The notes: generated by a model not told the origin, from the letters alone. A stretch of 64,000 nt of DNA from Sphingomonas piscis (GCF_011300455.1 NZ_CP049869.1:1508501-1572500); one strand, 5' to 3'; counted from the first letter of the stretch, positions 1-12,257 are shown. Numbers and translations: made by a program.

Positions 1-578
1 CGTCGGACGCCATCGACCCTGCCGAGATCGCATCGGCAAAGATCCTCTATCTCGAAGGATATCTGTGGGACCCGCTGGCGCCTCGCGCGGCGATGGAGGT
101 CGCGATCGATGCGGCTCGCGCGGCGGGCACCAAGGTCGCCTTCACCCTCTCCGACAGCTTCTGCATCAGCCGCCATCGCGGCGACTTCCTGCGCCTGATC
201 GAGGAAGGCAAGCTCGACATCCTATTCGCCAACGAAGCGGAGATCACCGAACTGGCCGGCGAGGAGGACTTCGACGCAGCGGTGACCCAGGTTGCCGCCA
301 AGGTCCCGGTACTCGTGGTCACCCGCAGCGAGCAAGGCGCCGTCGCCCGGTCGGGTGGTGAGTCGGCCAGCGTCCCTGCCGAGCCGATCGACCGCCTTGT
401 GGACACTACCGGCGCGGGCGACCTGTTCGCCGCCGGCTTTCTCGCGGGACAGGCAAAAGGCCTTGGCCTCGAACGATCGCTGAGGCTCGGCGCCATCGCC
501 GCCGCCGAGGTAATCCAGCACTACGGCGCCCGGCCAGAAGCGGACCTCAGGGTCCTTGCCGGCGATCTCCTCGCCTGA
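1..578 (+). CDS. PfkB-family sugar/nucleoside kinase (adenosine kinase-like), C-terminal part
   Basis: The gene enters from the left edge and is open from base 3, so about 191 C-terminal residues are visible. The PfkB signature DTTGAGDLFAAGF starts at base 402; its GAGD segment forms the anion hole and supplies the catalytic Asp of ribokinase-fold kinases. The segment NEAEITELAG is typical of the adenosine kinase and sugar kinase branch. It should phosphorylate a nucleoside or sugar with ATP in the cytoplasm. The N-terminal substrate lid lies outside the window, so adenosine kinase is a family-level guess. It converges on the permease gene across a shared hairpin. Confidence 0.85.
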   Translation, partial: SDAIDPAEIASAKILYLEGYLWDPLAPRAAMEVAIDAARAAGTKVAFTLSDSFCISRHRGDFLRLIEEGKLDILFANEAEITELAGEEDFDAAVTQVAAKVPVLVVTRSEQGAVARSGGESASVPAEPIDRLVDTTGAGDLFAAGFLAGQAKGLGLERSLRLGAIAAAEVIQHYGARPEADLRVLAGDLLA

Positions 579-584
579 ACGAAA

Positions 585-608
585 AACGGGAGGCCGAAGC
601 CTCCCGTT
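585..608. terminator. Bidirectional intrinsic terminator between convergent genes
   Basis: A perfect 10-bp inverted repeat (AACGGGAGGC and GCCTCCCGTT) encloses a four-base loop. Read on the minus strand the loop is UUCG closed by C-G and is followed by TTTTTCG, a classic terminator for the permease gene. On the plus strand the tail is only TTCTCTTTC, so termination of the kinase gene is probably weaker. Confidence 0.85.
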
Positions 609-629
609 CTCTTTCGGAATTTTGGGCCC

Positions 630-2222
630 TTAGCGGCCGGGCTCGTCCACTCCGGGTACCGGCGGTTCGAGGTCCGAGACTTCGGTCTCGTGCACTTCGA
701 CCAGCCCCCGGCCGACGTGGCTCTTCCGGTATCCGTACAGGAAGTAGAAGAGCAGCCCGACAAAGCCCCAGATCGGAAGCACCAGCTTCGCCTCGACCGG
801 CAGGTTCCAGAACAGGAACACGCAGCCTGCAGCAGCGACCGGTCCGATGACCCACACCAGAGGAGTACGGAACGGACGCACGCGGTTCGGATCACGTACC
901 CGAAGGATCATCACGGCGATTGCCACCATAAAAAATGCGAACAGGGTGCCGGAGTTGGATATGTCCGCAAGCTGCCCGACCGGAAGCAACGCCGCCGCAA
1001 TGGCGACGAAGATGCCGGTGACGAGAGTTACAATGTGCGGGGTCTTCCACTTCGGGTGAACCGCCGAGAGTTTCTCGGGCAGCAGTCCGTCGCGTGCCAT
1101 CACGAAGAAGATGCGCGTTTGGCCGAACATCATCATCAGAATGACGGAGGGCAGCGCGAGGTTCGCGGCAAGGCCGATGAGATCGCCCGCCCAGGTGTAG
1201 TTGACCGACCGGAGCACGTGCGCAAGCGCCTCGTTCGAACAGACGAGCGGCTCGTTGCCCTGCGCGACGAGCGCGGCGCACTGGCGGGTGAACTCTGCGG
1301 AGCCGGGCTGAACGCCCAAAGCCGTGGGCTGTGCGCCCATTGCACCCACCGCGCCGGCCGCGACCAGCAGGTAGAAGACGGTGCAGATGGCAAGGCTACC
1401 GATCAGGCCGATGGGCACGTTCCGCTGCGGGTTCTTGGTCTCTTCTGCCGCCGTCGAAACCGCGTCGAAGCCGACATAGGCGAAGAAGATCGACGCAGCA
1501 GCGCCAACGATGCCCAGCCCGCTGGTGCCCGGAGGCCCAAACCAGCCGTTCGGCGAGAATGGCGCGAAATGCTCGCCTTGCATGACTGGCAGCGTCAGGA
1601 TGACGAACATGGTCAGTGCCGCGACTTTGACCGCCACCAGCGCGGCGTTGAATGCGGCGCTCTCCTTGGTGCCGATCATCAGCAGCCATGTCACCGCCAG
1701 TGCCACGACGATTGCCGGAACGTTAATCAGGCCGTGGCTGATGTCTGCATTTGGGATGAGACCGTTCATCGTCCAGGTCGGCCCGGCGGTCAGAAGTTCG
1801 GGCAATCGGAAACCCGTCCAACTTTCCAGCAAGCCCATGAAATAGCCGGACCAGCCAGCCGACACGGCGGAGGCGGCAACGGCATATTCCAGGATCAGCG
1901 CCCAGCCGACCATCCAGGCCAGCAGTTCGCCGACCACCGCGTAGCTGTAGGTGTAGGCGGAGCCGGAGACCGGCACCATCGATGCCAGTTCCGAATAACA
2001 AAGCGCGGCAACGGCGCACACGACACCGGCGATGATGAAGCTGTACATCATGCCCGGGCCGGCCTTTTGCGCCGCGGCGGCGGTGAGCACGAAAATACCG
2101 GTGCCGATGATTGCGCCGACGCCCAGAAGCGTCAGCTGGATCGGACCGAGCGTACGGTGAAGCGATTTCTTCTCGGCGGTCGCCAGGATCGCGTCCAGCG
2201 GCTTTACGCGGCCAAAGATCAT
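630..2222 (-). CDS. APC-superfamily amino acid permease (cationic amino acid transporter type)
   Basis: The 530-residue protein has about 12-14 hydrophobic segments. Near residues 33-43 it carries the APC-family helix 1 motif GVGAIIGTGIF, which lines the substrate site in this superfamily. Length and order match bacterial CAT-type transporters of the YhdG/YfnA kind. It should import a basic or other amino acid across the inner membrane by cation or proton coupling; the substrate cannot be read from the sequence. It is a single gene, ended by the UUCG hairpin at 585-608, with two small hairpins in its leader. Confidence 0.88.
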   Translation of the reverse strand: MIFGRVKPLDAILATAEKKSLHRTLGPIQLTLLGVGAIIGTGIFVLTAAAAQKAGPGMMYSFIIAGVVCAVAALCYSELASMVPVSGSAYTYSYAVVGELLAWMVGWALILEYAVAASAVSAGWSGYFMGLLESWTGFRLPELLTAGPTWTMNGLIPNADISHGLINVPAIVVALAVTWLLMIGTKESAAFNAALVAVKVAALTMFVILTLPVMQGEHFAPFSPNGWFGPPGTSGLGIVGAAASIFFAYVGFDAVSTAAEETKNPQRNVPIGLIGSLAICTVFYLLVAAGAVGAMGAQPTALGVQPGSAEFTRQCAALVAQGNEPLVCSNEALAHVLRSVNYTWAGDLIGLAANLALPSVILMMMFGQTRIFFVMARDGLLPEKLSAVHPKWKTPHIVTLVTGIFVAIAAALLPVGQLADISNSGTLFAFFMVAIAVMILRVRDPNRVRPFRTPLVWVIGPVAAAGCVFLFWNLPVEAKLVLPIWGFVGLLFYFLYGYRKSHVGRGLVEVHETEVSDLEPPVPGVDEPGR

Positions 2223-2237
2223 GTCTGTCCCCTAATG

Positions 2238-2279
2238 GGAGCCGAAGCGGCTCCTCCCTATGCCGCTGAGCGTAGCGGC
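2238..2279 (-). promoter_or_regulatory. Two short hairpins in the leader of the permease gene
   Basis: Between the HIT gene stop and the permease start lie two perfect inverted repeats: GGAGCCG/CGGCTCC (2238-2254) and GCCGCT/AGCGGC (2262-2279). Neither is followed by a T-run on the minus strand, so they are poor terminators. The first ends about 15 bases before the permease ATG and could affect ribosome access. The role is inference. Confidence 0.3.
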
Positions 2280-2314
2280 TGCGCGCCCAAGGGCAAGACC
2301 GTTGGTCGAAAGCC

Positions 2315-2692
2315 TTACTTGGCGAGCATCGGGCCGAGCGGCTGCCCCCCAAAAATGTGGACGTGAAGGTGCCCGACTTCCTGGCCCGCGCGCTTACCGA
2401 TGTTGGCGAGCAATCGATATCCTTGAGTCACCATTGCCCCATCGCGAGCAACCTTGCCGACGGCGCGGGTGAAGCCGGCGATCTCCGCGTCGGACGCCCG
2501 CTCCGAAAAATCGTCCCAAGAGACGTAGCCGCCCTTGGGGATGACAAGGATATGCACCGGCGCCATCGGGTTGATGTCGTGAAAGGCGAGCGCATGCTCA
2601 TCCTCGTAGACCTTGTTGCACGGCAGCTCTCCGCGGAGGATTTTCGCGAAGATGTTGCTGTCGTCGTAAGGCTGCGTCGCGTCGATCGGCAT
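2315..2692 (-). CDS. HIT-family (histidine triad) nucleotide-binding protein
   Basis: The 125-residue protein has the histidine triad H108-L-H110-V-H112 within GHLHVHIFGG, the active site of HINT-type purine nucleoside phosphoramidases. The N-terminal segment NIFAKILRGELP is typical of bacterial HinT/YcfF proteins. It probably hydrolyses nucleoside phosphoramidates or AMP-lysine-type adducts in the cytoplasm. The start is set at the ATG at 2692: upstream sequence in frame is arginine-rich and unlike the family, and this start gives the usual length. It is divergent from sspB by 53 bases. Confidence 0.9.
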   Translation of the reverse strand: MPIDATQPYDDSNIFAKILRGELPCNKVYEDEHALAFHDINPMAPVHILVIPKGGYVSWDDFSERASDAEIAGFTRAVGKVARDGAMVTQGYRLLANIGKRAGQEVGHLHVHIFGGQPLGPMLAK

Positions 2693-2745
2693 TTTGTCAC
2701 CCGCTGTTCTTGACCAGTGTCCCGACCTCGCTACCACGAGAGGCG

Positions 2746-3228
2746 ATGAACGACGAAGCCCCCGAAAGCCTGATTCCCTACGACGAGATCGTCCAGGAGG
2801 CACTACGGGCCGTGGTCGGGCGCGTGCTTCGCCAGGTGGAAGAAACCGGGGCACTGCCCGGCGGGCACCACTTCTACATTACCTTCCGGACCAAGATGCC
2901 GGGCGTGATCATTCCCAAGCATCTGTCCGAACGCTTTCCCGAAGAGATGACCATCGTCATCCAGCACCGCTTCTGGGACCTCAAGGTCGAGGACGAACTG
3001 TTCAGCGTCGGCCTGTCGTTCGGCGGTGTTCCGTCGACCTTGGTGGTACCATTCGCCGCCGTGACCCAGTTCCACGATCCCGCGGTCGAATTTGCGCTGA
3101 CCTTTCACGCCAATGCCGACGACGCGCCGGCGGAGGATCATGAGGAAGCGGAGAATGACGCGCCGCGCGCAGAGCCGGTGGAAGACGGCTCAAACGTCGT
3201 CAGCGTGGACTTTACGCGCAAGAAATAG
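2746..3228 (+). CDS. sspB: SspB-family ClpXP adaptor (alphaproteobacterial SspB-alpha)
   Basis: The 160-residue protein matches SspB from the N terminus (IPYDEIVQEALR) through the beta core (FWDLKVEDELFSVGLSFGG, AVEFALTF). An acidic, disordered tail follows, and the protein ends in VVSVDFTRKK, placed like the short ClpX-binding motif that ends SspB proteins. It should tether ssrA-tagged and other substrates to ClpXP. An in-frame TTG at 2710 could extend it by 12 residues, but the ATG at 2746, preceded by GAGAGG, starts the conserved region. Confidence 0.9.
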   Translation: MNDEAPESLIPYDEIVQEALRAVVGRVLRQVEETGALPGGHHFYITFRTKMPGVIIPKHLSERFPEEMTIVIQHRFWDLKVEDELFSVGLSFGGVPSTLVVPFAAVTQFHDPAVEFALTFHANADDAPAEDHEEAENDAPRAEPVEDGSNVVSVDFTRKK

Positions 3229-3245
3229 ACGGCTTCCTCACCCCG

Positions 3246-3312
3246 AACTTGTTTCAGGGTCTATTTTCGAGCAGGTGGCCGTCCGTCTCAGCAATGGATG
3301 CTGAAACAAGTT
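3246..3312. repeat. Sphingomonad-type dispersed inverted repeat
   Basis: AACTTGTTTCAG at 3246-3257 is exactly complementary to CTGAAACAAGTT at 3301-3312, with a 43-base loop between. The flanking words (CCCCGAACTTGTTTCAGGGT and CTGAAACAAGTTCAGCATGA) are the ones often seen in short intergenic repeats of sphingomonads. It lies between sspB and fumC. It adds a spurious in-frame extension to the fumC N terminus. Confidence 0.7.
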
Positions 3313-3330
3313 CAGCATGACGGAACGACC

Positions 3331-4722
3331 ATGACCAACACCCGCACCGAAACCGACAGCTTTGGCCCGATCGAGGTTCCCGGCGACAGCTATTGGGGCG
3401 CGCAGACCGAGCGCTCCATCGGCAACTTCCCGTTTGGCCCGCGCGAGCAGATGCCGATCGAGATCGTCCATGCGCTCGGCTATGTTAAGCAGGCGGCGGC
3501 GCGGGTGAATGCGCGGCTCGGCAATCTTGACCCGGCGATCGCCGAGGCGGTGCAGCAAGCGGCCGGCGAAGTGGCGCGGGGCGATCTCGACAGCCAGTTC
3601 CCGCTGGTCATTTGGCAGACCGGCTCGGGCACTCAGTCGAACATGAACGCCAATGAGGTGATTGCCGGCCGTGCCAACGAGCGGTTGACCGGAACCCGTG
3701 GCGGCAAGTCGCCGGTCCACCCGAACGACCATGTCAACAAAGGCCAGTCGTCTAACGACAGCTTTCCGACGGCCATGCACATAGCGGCGGGCATAGGGGT
3801 TCACCGGCGCCTTCTGCCCGCCTTGAGGATCATCCATGCGCGGCTTGCGGACCAGGCCCAGCGCTGGGATACAATCGTCAAAATCGGTCGCACCCACCTG
3901 CAGGATGCGACTCCTTTGACGCTGGGTCAGGAATTCTCCGGCTACGCAGCCCAGATCGAAGACAATATCGCTCGCGTCGAGGCGGTCCTGCCGCGCGTAA
4001 TGCGGCTTGCGCAGGGCGGAACGGCGGTCGGCACCGGCCTGAATGCGCCCAAGGGCTTCGCCGACGAGTTCGCCAAGGAGGTCGCGAACCTCACGCAGCT
4101 GCCCTTCACTTCCGCGCCCAACAAGTTCGCCGAACTGGCAGCGCACGACAGCCTCGTGGAATTGTCGGGCGTGCTCAACACCATCGCCGTCAGTCTCAGC
4201 AAGATCGCCAACGACATTCGCCTCCTGGGCTCCGGCCCGCGCTGCGGTTTCGGAGAGCTCAAGCTCCCGGAAAACGAGCCCGGCAGCTCGATCATGCCGG
4301 GCAAGGTCAACCCGACCCAGGCGGAGATGCTGACCATGGTGGCGGCGCAGGTGATGGGCAATCACGTCGCCGTGACCGTCGGCGGTCTTCAGGGCCACAT
4401 GGAACTGAACGTCTTCAAGCCGCTGATCGGCGCGAATGTCGTGCGCTCGATCAACCTGCTCAGCGTCGGGATGGAAAGCTTCACGGAGCGGATGCTCGAC
4501 GGCGCCGAGCCGGACGAGCAGCGTATCGCCGACCTCATGAACCGGTCGCTGATGCTGGTCACCGCACTGGCGCCGGAAATCGGCTACGACAATGCCGCGA
4601 ACATCGCCAAGCATGCCCACAAGAAGGGCCTAACGCTGAAGGAAGCGGGGCTGGAGCTTGGATTGGTCGACGAGGAGACGTTCGAGCGCGTGGTCAAGCC
4701 GGAGATGATGCTGGGACGATAG
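3331..4722 (+). CDS. fumC: Fumarate hydratase, class II
   Basis: The 463-residue protein hydrates fumarate to L-malate in the TCA cycle as an iron-independent homotetramer. It carries the fumarase/aspartase signature [10 protein letters not shown] at residues 318-327, whose loop holds the catalytic Ser, and [12 protein letters not shown] around residues 184-195 with the conserved His. Length equals that of FumC. The ATG at 3331 is preferred because the 11 residues encoded upstream come from the inverted repeat at 3246-3312 and are not conserved. The aconitase gene of the same cycle lies about 2.3 kb downstream. Confidence 0.96.
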   Translation: MTNTRTETDSFGPIEVPGDSYWGAQTERSIGNFPFGPREQMPIEIVHALGYVKQAAARVNARLGNLDPAIAEAVQQAAGEVARGDLDSQFPLVIWQTGSGTQSNMNANEVIAGRANERLTGTRGGKSPVHPNDHVNKGQSSNDSFPTAMHIAAGIGVHRRLLPALRIIHARLADQAQRWDTIVKIGRTHLQDATPLTLGQEFSGYAAQIEDNIARVEAVLPRVMRLAQGGTAVGTGLNAPKGFADEFAKEVANLTQLPFTSAPNKFAELAAHDSLVELSGVLNTIAVSLSKIANDIRLLGSGPRCGFGELKLPENEPGSSIMPGKVNPTQAEMLTMVAAQVMGNHVAVTVGGLQGHMELNVFKPLIGANVVRSINLLSVGMESFTERMLDGAEPDEQRIADLMNRSLMLVTALAPEIGYDNAANIAKHAHKKGLTLKEAGLELGLVDEETFERVVKPEMMLGR

Positions 4723-4732
4723 GGTCTCGGCG

Positions 4733-5326
4733 CTAAGCGCCAGCCTGCCAGGCGCGGATGGCGTCGCTGGGGGCAAGCAGCATCAGCACGTTCAGCGTCA
4801 GATTGTCGCGGATCACGATCAGCGGCATGACTTCGAGCGCGATGACGACCAGCAAGGCTGCCCAGAGCGGCAGCTTTCGGGCGGCGAGAAAGCCGACGCC
4901 CATCATGGCGATGTCGGACATGGAATTGAGCACGCTATCGCCCGTATACCCCAACGCAACAGTGGCTTCACGGTAGCGGTCGATGATCAGCGGCGTGTTC
5001 TCGACGATCTCCCAGGCCGCTTCGACCAGCGAGGCCGCCACAAAGCGAATCTGCACCGGAACGCGCCGCGCCACGAGCCACAGCAAGCCGTAGAACAGGA
5101 AGCCGTGAACCATGTGGCTGGCGCTGTACCAGTCGCTCAGCATCTGGCTGGTCTTGGCGCTGGTGGTGCTGGACACCCACAGGTCGATTTCGCCGCAGGT
5201 GCAGATCGGGGGCCGACCCATGGAAAACAGCACCATGGCCGCGATAGCAGGCACGGCAAGCGCGGCCAGCCACCAGACCTGCAAGTTCCTCCGCCGCCGC
5301 CTGCGGCCGATGCTCAATGCTTGCAA
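4733..5326 (-). CDS. DUF2585 (UPF0314) family membrane protein
   Basis: The 197-residue protein has four or five hydrophobic segments and the conserved stretches of the family: GRPPICTCGEIDLW near residue 37, DWYSASHMVHG near 65, and an AWEIVENTP motif. Polar residues conserved inside membrane segments suggest an enzymatic or transport role, but none is established. It converges on fumC (10 bases apart). Its 5' end faces the corA gene, and the two start codons are only about 30 bases apart, so the promoters must overlap the neighbouring gene. Confidence 0.85.
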   Translation of the reverse strand: MQALSIGRRRRRRNLQVWWLAALAVPAIAAMVLFSMGRPPICTCGEIDLWVSSTTSAKTSQMLSDWYSASHMVHGFLFYGLLWLVARRVPVQIRFVAASLVEAAWEIVENTPLIIDRYREATVALGYTGDSVLNSMSDIAMMGVGFLAARKLPLWAALLVVIALEVMPLIVIRDNLTLNVLMLLAPSDAIRAWQAGA

Positions 5327-5355
5327 ACCCCCACCTTTCGGCGGATCACCGCCGC

Positions 5356-6333
5356 ATGCTCAGAACCTACGGTCCCGATTGTGACGGCAGCCTAGTGGAA
5401 GCCAAGGCAGGCGTCATCCCCGACGGTGCGACCTGGATAGACCTTGAGGAGCCGACCAAGGAGGAGGAGAAACTGGTCGAGCGCTGCATCGGCCTCAACA
5501 TCCCTACGCATGAGGAGTTGGCGGAGATCGAGCCGTCGAGCCGCCTCTACGAGCGAGGCGACGCCCTTTACATGACGATGAGCGTGCTTCACGGCCTGTC
5601 CGAAGGTCAGCCGACCAGCAGCCCGATCGGCTTCGTGCTCGCCAGGAATCGGCTGGTGACTATCCGCTATGCGACGCCCAAGCCCGTCCTAGCCTTCATC
5701 GACCATGTCCGGCGTGAGCCGGAGTTGGCGCGCGACGCGCCAACGGTTCTTGCCCGCTTGCTGGACGCGATCATCGACAGGCTTGCCGACGAACTGGAGG
5801 ATCTGGGTAGCGAGATCGAGCGGATGTCGGGCCATATCTTCAGCAAGCAGACCGACGAGCGGCGGATTCCCGCGGCGCGGCTGACGGCCCTGCTGACCCG
5901 TATCGGCCGGGCGCAGATCCTGCTGACGAAGATCCGCTACACCGCGGTCAGCACCAGCCGGCTGCTCAGCTTCCTGCGCGGCTCCGAGCAGATGAACCAG
6001 CCGAGCGCCAACGGAGAGGTGCGGCACATCGAAAGCCTGCTCACCGACGCGACGTCGCTGAACGAGCATTCCAACTTTCTTGCGGACAATCTGACCTTCC
6101 TGCTCGACGCCTCGCTTGGCCTGATCAGCGTCGAACAGAATGCGGCGATGAAGCTCTTCTCCTGGGCTGCACTGGTGTTCCTGCCGCCGACCTTGGTCGC
6201 CGGCATCTACGGGATGAATTTCCACCATATGCCCGAGTTGTCTTGGCTGTGGGGTTACCCATGGGCGCTGGGGCTGATGCTCGCCAGCGCCGTTCTGCCG
6301 CTCTGGGTGCTGAAGAGGCGGGGTTGGATCTAG
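5356..6333 (+). CDS. corA: CorA-family divalent cation transporter
   Basis: The 325-residue protein ends in two transmembrane helices. The first is followed by the family-defining GMN motif (YGMNF, residues about 286-288) at the pore mouth, and a basic RR pair lies near the C terminus. The large N-terminal part is a cytoplasmic alpha/beta funnel with a long coiled stalk. Family members take up Mg2+ (or Co2+, or export Zn2+ in the ZntB branch). The ATG at 5356 is used; an ATG at 5317 would overlap the divergent DUF2585 gene. Confidence 0.9.
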   Translation: MLRTYGPDCDGSLVEAKAGVIPDGATWIDLEEPTKEEEKLVERCIGLNIPTHEELAEIEPSSRLYERGDALYMTMSVLHGLSEGQPTSSPIGFVLARNRLVTIRYATPKPVLAFIDHVRREPELARDAPTVLARLLDAIIDRLADELEDLGSEIERMSGHIFSKQTDERRIPAARLTALLTRIGRAQILLTKIRYTAVSTSRLLSFLRGSEQMNQPSANGEVRHIESLLTDATSLNEHSNFLADNLTFLLDASLGLISVEQNAAMKLFSWAALVFLPPTLVAGIYGMNFHHMPELSWLWGYPWALGLMLASAVLPLWVLKRRGWI

Positions 6334-6370
6334 CAACTTAATCAAGGTTAGCTTCGTTACCTGTGCCGTC

Positions 6371-6904
6371 ATGGCGAATGGTCATAAGCCTGTATCTTCA
6401 TCGTCGAAGCAGAGCCTCTTCGACCGGGTCGGCTGCGCCATATCCTCCTTTGTCGCCGACATCGCAGCCACTCCTCTGGCTCAAATCGCCGTTATCCTGG
6501 TCTGCGCCGCCTGGTTCCTCGGCGGCTTCGAAACGGATATCCTCACCGCCATCCTGTCCATTCTTGCTATCACACTGACGCAGATGGTGCTCAACCAGCA
6601 AAAGGCGCGGGAAACGGAGGCGCACCGGCGTGACGTCGCGATGCACGCCAAGCTCGACGAACTGCTGATCGCCAGCCGCGAGGCTCGGAGCGAAATGGCC
6701 GGCATCGAGGATCTGGAAGAAGCGGAAATTCAGGAACTCAAGGAAGAAGCCGTCGAATCGATCGACAAGGCGGGCGACGTTGCAGGCGATCCGCGCGAAC
6801 GTGAGGCCGCCAAGGCCGCGGTTGTCCGCGCAGTCGACGATTTGAAGCAGGAAAAGAAGCGCCGCCCTGCTCGCAGGCCGGCCAGGAAGACCGCGAAGAA
6901 CTGA
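6371..6904 (+). CDS. Low-affinity iron permease family protein (PF04120-like)
   Basis: The 177-residue protein has two adjacent hydrophobic segments (about residues 38-58 and 60-76). The conserved block ITLTQMVLNQQ follows, then the family motif HAKLDELLIASREAR. A charged helical region and a Lys/Arg-rich tail (RRPARRPARKTAKN) close the protein. The family is named after fungal Fet4, but the bacterial members are short and their transport activity is unproven. It is 37 bases downstream of corA, possibly co-transcribed, which would make a small metal-ion pair. Confidence 0.82.
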   Translation: MANGHKPVSSSSKQSLFDRVGCAISSFVADIAATPLAQIAVILVCAAWFLGGFETDILTAILSILAITLTQMVLNQQKARETEAHRRDVAMHAKLDELLIASREARSEMAGIEDLEEAEIQELKEEAVESIDKAGDVAGDPREREAAKAAVVRAVDDLKQEKKRRPARRPARKTAKN

Positions 6905-6947
6905 CGCGTTTGCGAGGGCAGGCGCTGCTTGCTAAGGGCGCGGCGCG

Positions 6948-6964
6948 GCTCCCTTTTCGGGAGC
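6948..6964 (+). terminator. Possible terminator hairpin before acnA
   Basis: GCTCCC (6948-6953) and GGGAGC (6959-6964) form a 6-bp stem with a five-base loop, 44 bases after the iron-permease-family stop. It lacks a downstream T-run (ATTCC follows), so termination may be weak. It ends 24 bases before the acnA start. Confidence 0.35.
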
Positions 6965-6988
6965 ATTCCATCGATCCAAGGACTCGCC

Positions 6989-9662
<2,674 letters not shown>

Positions 9663-9666
<4 letters not shown>

Positions 9667-10364
9667 GCAGCAAGTCCTTCTGCAAGCCAGTCCGGCATCA
9701 GAGCACCGGCGAGGTCGTCGACCCGCCGGTGCTCCACGGCAAGGCCGAGCTCGGGATAGTGGACTCGGGCTCGCGGGCCAGGTTCATCCGCTTCCACCAC
9801 GACCAAGCGGCGGTTGACCTTCTGCCGCCAGTTCATGCGGGCTGTATTTTCCTGTCCAACGAAGCATCCCTTGGTGAAGCTCACCCCGTTCAGCTCCGCT
9901 GCATTGCACTCGAGCCAGAGCAGATCGCCAAGCTCGGCGCGACCTTCGCAGACGCCAATCCGGAGGCGATGTTCCAGCCAGCCTCCTGCGCCGTCGGCGG
10001 GTGGAGCAAGCCAGCGGCGGCCGAGAGACGCAAGGCGCGGATCGGGAACTCCGTCGTTACCCTCCGCTTGCCAGTGAACGGCAAGTTCATCCTCGCGTGC
10101 AATCGTGATTGCGCGCCGCAGTCGGTAGATGGTCAGGCGCTTGGCAAGCTCATCGGCGGCAGCTGCCTCGCAATCGAGCAAAAAGTCGCCGCCATCCTCC
10201 CACACCAGAAAGTCGAACAGGCACTTGCCCTGTGGCGTCAGCAGCCCCGTCCACACGGGCAGCGGCCCGGCAAGGTCGCTTGTCACCAGCCCATTGAGGA
10301 AGCCTCGCACATCCTCTCCGGACAGGCGGATCACGGCGCGGTCGGATAGGGTGGTCGCTGGCAT
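9663..10364 (-). CDS. ygfZ: YgfZ/GcvT-type folate-binding protein (iron-sulfur cluster maintenance)
   Basis: The 233-residue protein has the YgfZ signature KGCFVGQE (consensus K-G-C-Y/F-x-G-Q-E) around residues 165-172 and an N terminus like the folate-binding aminomethyltransferase fold ([20 protein letters not shown]). YgfZ supports assembly or repair of certain Fe-S enzymes in a folate-dependent way. It overlaps the end of acnA by four bases on the opposite strand, and its start is 24 bases from the divergent pyrC start. Confidence 0.9.
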
Positions 10365-10387
10365 GGCCTTCAGGTAGGGAGCGCGCC

Positions 10388-11410
10388 GTGACTGCGCAAA
10401 CTCTGACCATCAGACGACCCGACGACTGGCACGTCCACCTCCGCGACGGCGAGATGCTGACGCGGGTGGCGCCGTACACCGCACGTCAGTTCGGGCGCGC
10501 GATCATCATGCCCAATCTGACACCGCCGGTCATGACGGTGGAGGCTGCTCAAACCTACCGTGAGCGCATCCTTGCTGCGGTCGGGGAGGGCTTCACCCCG
10601 CTGATGACCTGCTACCTGACGGACGGTGCCGACCCCGACGAGATGGAGCGAGGTTTCGCCGAAAAGGTGTGGGTCGCAGCCAAGCTATACCCGGCGCATG
10701 CGACCACCAACAGCGCGCACGGCGTCACTGACATCCGCAACGTCTATCCGGTGCTGGAGCGCATGCAGCGTATCGGCATGGTGTTGTGCGTCCACGGCGA
10801 GGTGACCGATTCTTCAGTCGACATCTTCGACCGCGAGGCCGTGTTTATTGATCGCGTGCTGACCGGCGTCGTCGCGGACTTTCCCGAGCTCAAGATCGTG
10901 CTCGAACACATCACGACTTCTGAAGCCGCTGCCTTCGTCGGAAGCGCTGGGCCCAACATCGCGGCGACGGTCACGCCCCAGCACCTGATCATCAACCGCA
11001 ATGCGATCTTCGCCGGTGGCTTGCGCCCTCACGCCTACTGCCTCCCGGTCGCGAAGCGGGAACAGCACCGGCTTGCGGTCCGCCAGGCCGCAACCTCTGG
11101 CTCCGCCAAATTTTTCCTTGGTACCGACAGCGCGCCGCACGAGCGGGCGGCCAAGGAATCGTCGTGCGGCTGCGCGGGCATCTTCAACGCGCCGTTTGCG
11201 CTCGAAAGCTATGCGACCGTGTTCGACGAAGAAGGGGCGCTCGACCGCTTCGAAGCCTTCGCGTCCGAAAACGGCCCGCGCTTTTACGGCTTGCCGCTCA
11301 ACGACAGCTTCGTGACCCTTGAGCGGATCAACCATGTCGTGCCCGACACCGTCGCCGGGCTGGTGCCCTTCCACGCCGGCGAGACGCTCGGCTGGCGTTT
11401 GGCGGCCTAA
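10388..11410 (+). CDS. pyrC: Dihydroorotase (class II, PyrC type)
   Basis: The 340-residue enzyme closes carbamoyl-aspartate to dihydroorotate in pyrimidine synthesis. The binuclear zinc motif DWHVHLRDG is near residue 13, followed by the PNLTPPV segment. VHGEVTD and the HITT segment give the later His ligands, and LGTDSAPH gives the catalytic Asp. Length fits the short E. coli-like class. Translation starts at GTG (10388), with AGGGAG upstream at good spacing. It is transcribed away from ygfZ and its stop overlaps the end of the convergent Crp/Fnr gene by four bases. Confidence 0.95.
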   Translation: MTAQTLTIRRPDDWHVHLRDGEMLTRVAPYTARQFGRAIIMPNLTPPVMTVEAAQTYRERILAAVGEGFTPLMTCYLTDGADPDEMERGFAEKVWVAAKLYPAHATTNSAHGVTDIRNVYPVLERMQRIGMVLCVHGEVTDSSVDIFDREAVFIDRVLTGVVADFPELKIVLEHITTSEAAAFVGSAGPNIAATVTPQHLIINRNAIFAGGLRPHAYCLPVAKREQHRLAVRQAATSGSAKFFLGTDSAPHERAAKESSCGCAGIFNAPFALESYATVFDEEGALDRFEAFASENGPRFYGLPLNDSFVTLERINHVVPDTVAGLVPFHAGETLGWRLAA

Positions 11411-12165
11411 TCGGCGGCCGTGCCGCTTCCGGTCAAGCCAATGACATTGCTGAAGTGCGTCTCAATCGACTGGTAGCAGGAGCAGGCGCGGCGGACGAGC
11501 CCGGCCCTGTCGACGACCTGGATCACGCCGCGGCGATTGCTGATCAACCCTTCGTCCTGCAGCCCGCGAACGATCGCGTTGACGGTGGTGCGCTGGACGC
11601 CAAGCAGGGAGGCGAACATTTCCTGCGTCAGTTCAATGCGGTCGCCGCCGCGGTCCTGCGCAGTCAGCAGCCAGCGTGCAGCGCGCGCGGGAATAGGATG
11701 AAAAGCGTTGCACGCGACGGCCTGCATCACGGTGGAGAGCAGATAGTCCGAGTAGCGGCAGAAGATGTTGCCGATGAACGAACTGCGTGACTTGGCTTCC
11801 TGCAGGGCTTGCAGGGGAATGCGCAGGGCCGGTCCCGCGATCAGCACCGCGGCCTTGGTGAAGGCGGGCGCATGACCACAGCTGATGATCCCGCCGACGG
11901 CGCCCTCGCGGCCGACCGAGGTTACCTCGATCGATCGGTCGAGATCGAGATCGACGGTGAGGCAGATCATCGTCTGATTGATCGGGAAAATGCTGTGCTT
12001 GAGCGATTCACCCGGTGTGAAGACGATGTCGCCCTGAACCAGTTCCACCACCTCGCAGTCGGGTTCCAGGATCGCGCGCGCATCGTTGGGAAAGGTGGAA
12101 AGCAAGCGGTTGCCGGCGAAGGCCCCGTCAAGCTGACTCAACTCGTCGGTGATCACCTCACTCAT
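11407..12165 (-). CDS. Crp/Fnr-family transcriptional regulator
   Basis: The 252-residue protein has an N-terminal cNMP-binding-like beta barrel (about 20-140), a long dimer helix, and a C-terminal Crp-type winged helix ([29 protein letters not shown], quoted as [12 protein letters not shown] then [13 protein letters not shown]). There is no Fnr-type N-terminal cysteine cluster, so it is not an oxygen-sensing FNR by sequence. The ligand is unknown. The ATG at 12165 has GGGGG about ten bases upstream; a GTG two codons earlier is possible. It stands upstream of the galactose operon's distal end, not at its promoter, so a link to sugar control is unproven. Confidence 0.88.
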   Translation of the reverse strand: MSEVITDELSQLDGAFAGNRLLSTFPNDARAILEPDCEVVELVQGDIVFTPGESLKHSIFPINQTMICLTVDLDLDRSIEVTSVGREGAVGGIISCGHAPAFTKAAVLIAGPALRIPLQALQEAKSRSSFIGNIFCRYSDYLLSTVMQAVACNAFHPIPARAARWLLTAQDRGGDRIELTQEMFASLLGVQRTTVNAIVRGLQDEGLISNRRGVIQVVDRAGLVRRACSCYQSIETHFSNVIGLTGSGTAAD

Positions 12166-12257
12166 ACGCACTCACCCCCGGAGCAGACTCGGGCAGTCCC
12201 GCGCTCCGAAGGGGTCATTACGCTCGGGAAGCGAAACTCCACAAGTAGGCAGTTGGC

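Noticed and set aside
661..690. A GGTTCGA word suggesting a tRNA T-arm
   Set aside because: It lies inside the permease coding end and no acceptor stem or anticodon arm can be drawn. No tRNA was found in the window.
690..2366. A 558-codon open frame opposite the amino-acid permease
   Set aside because: It is Gln/Arg/His-rich, matches no family and lies fully antisense to a clear transporter; long antisense frames are common at this GC content.
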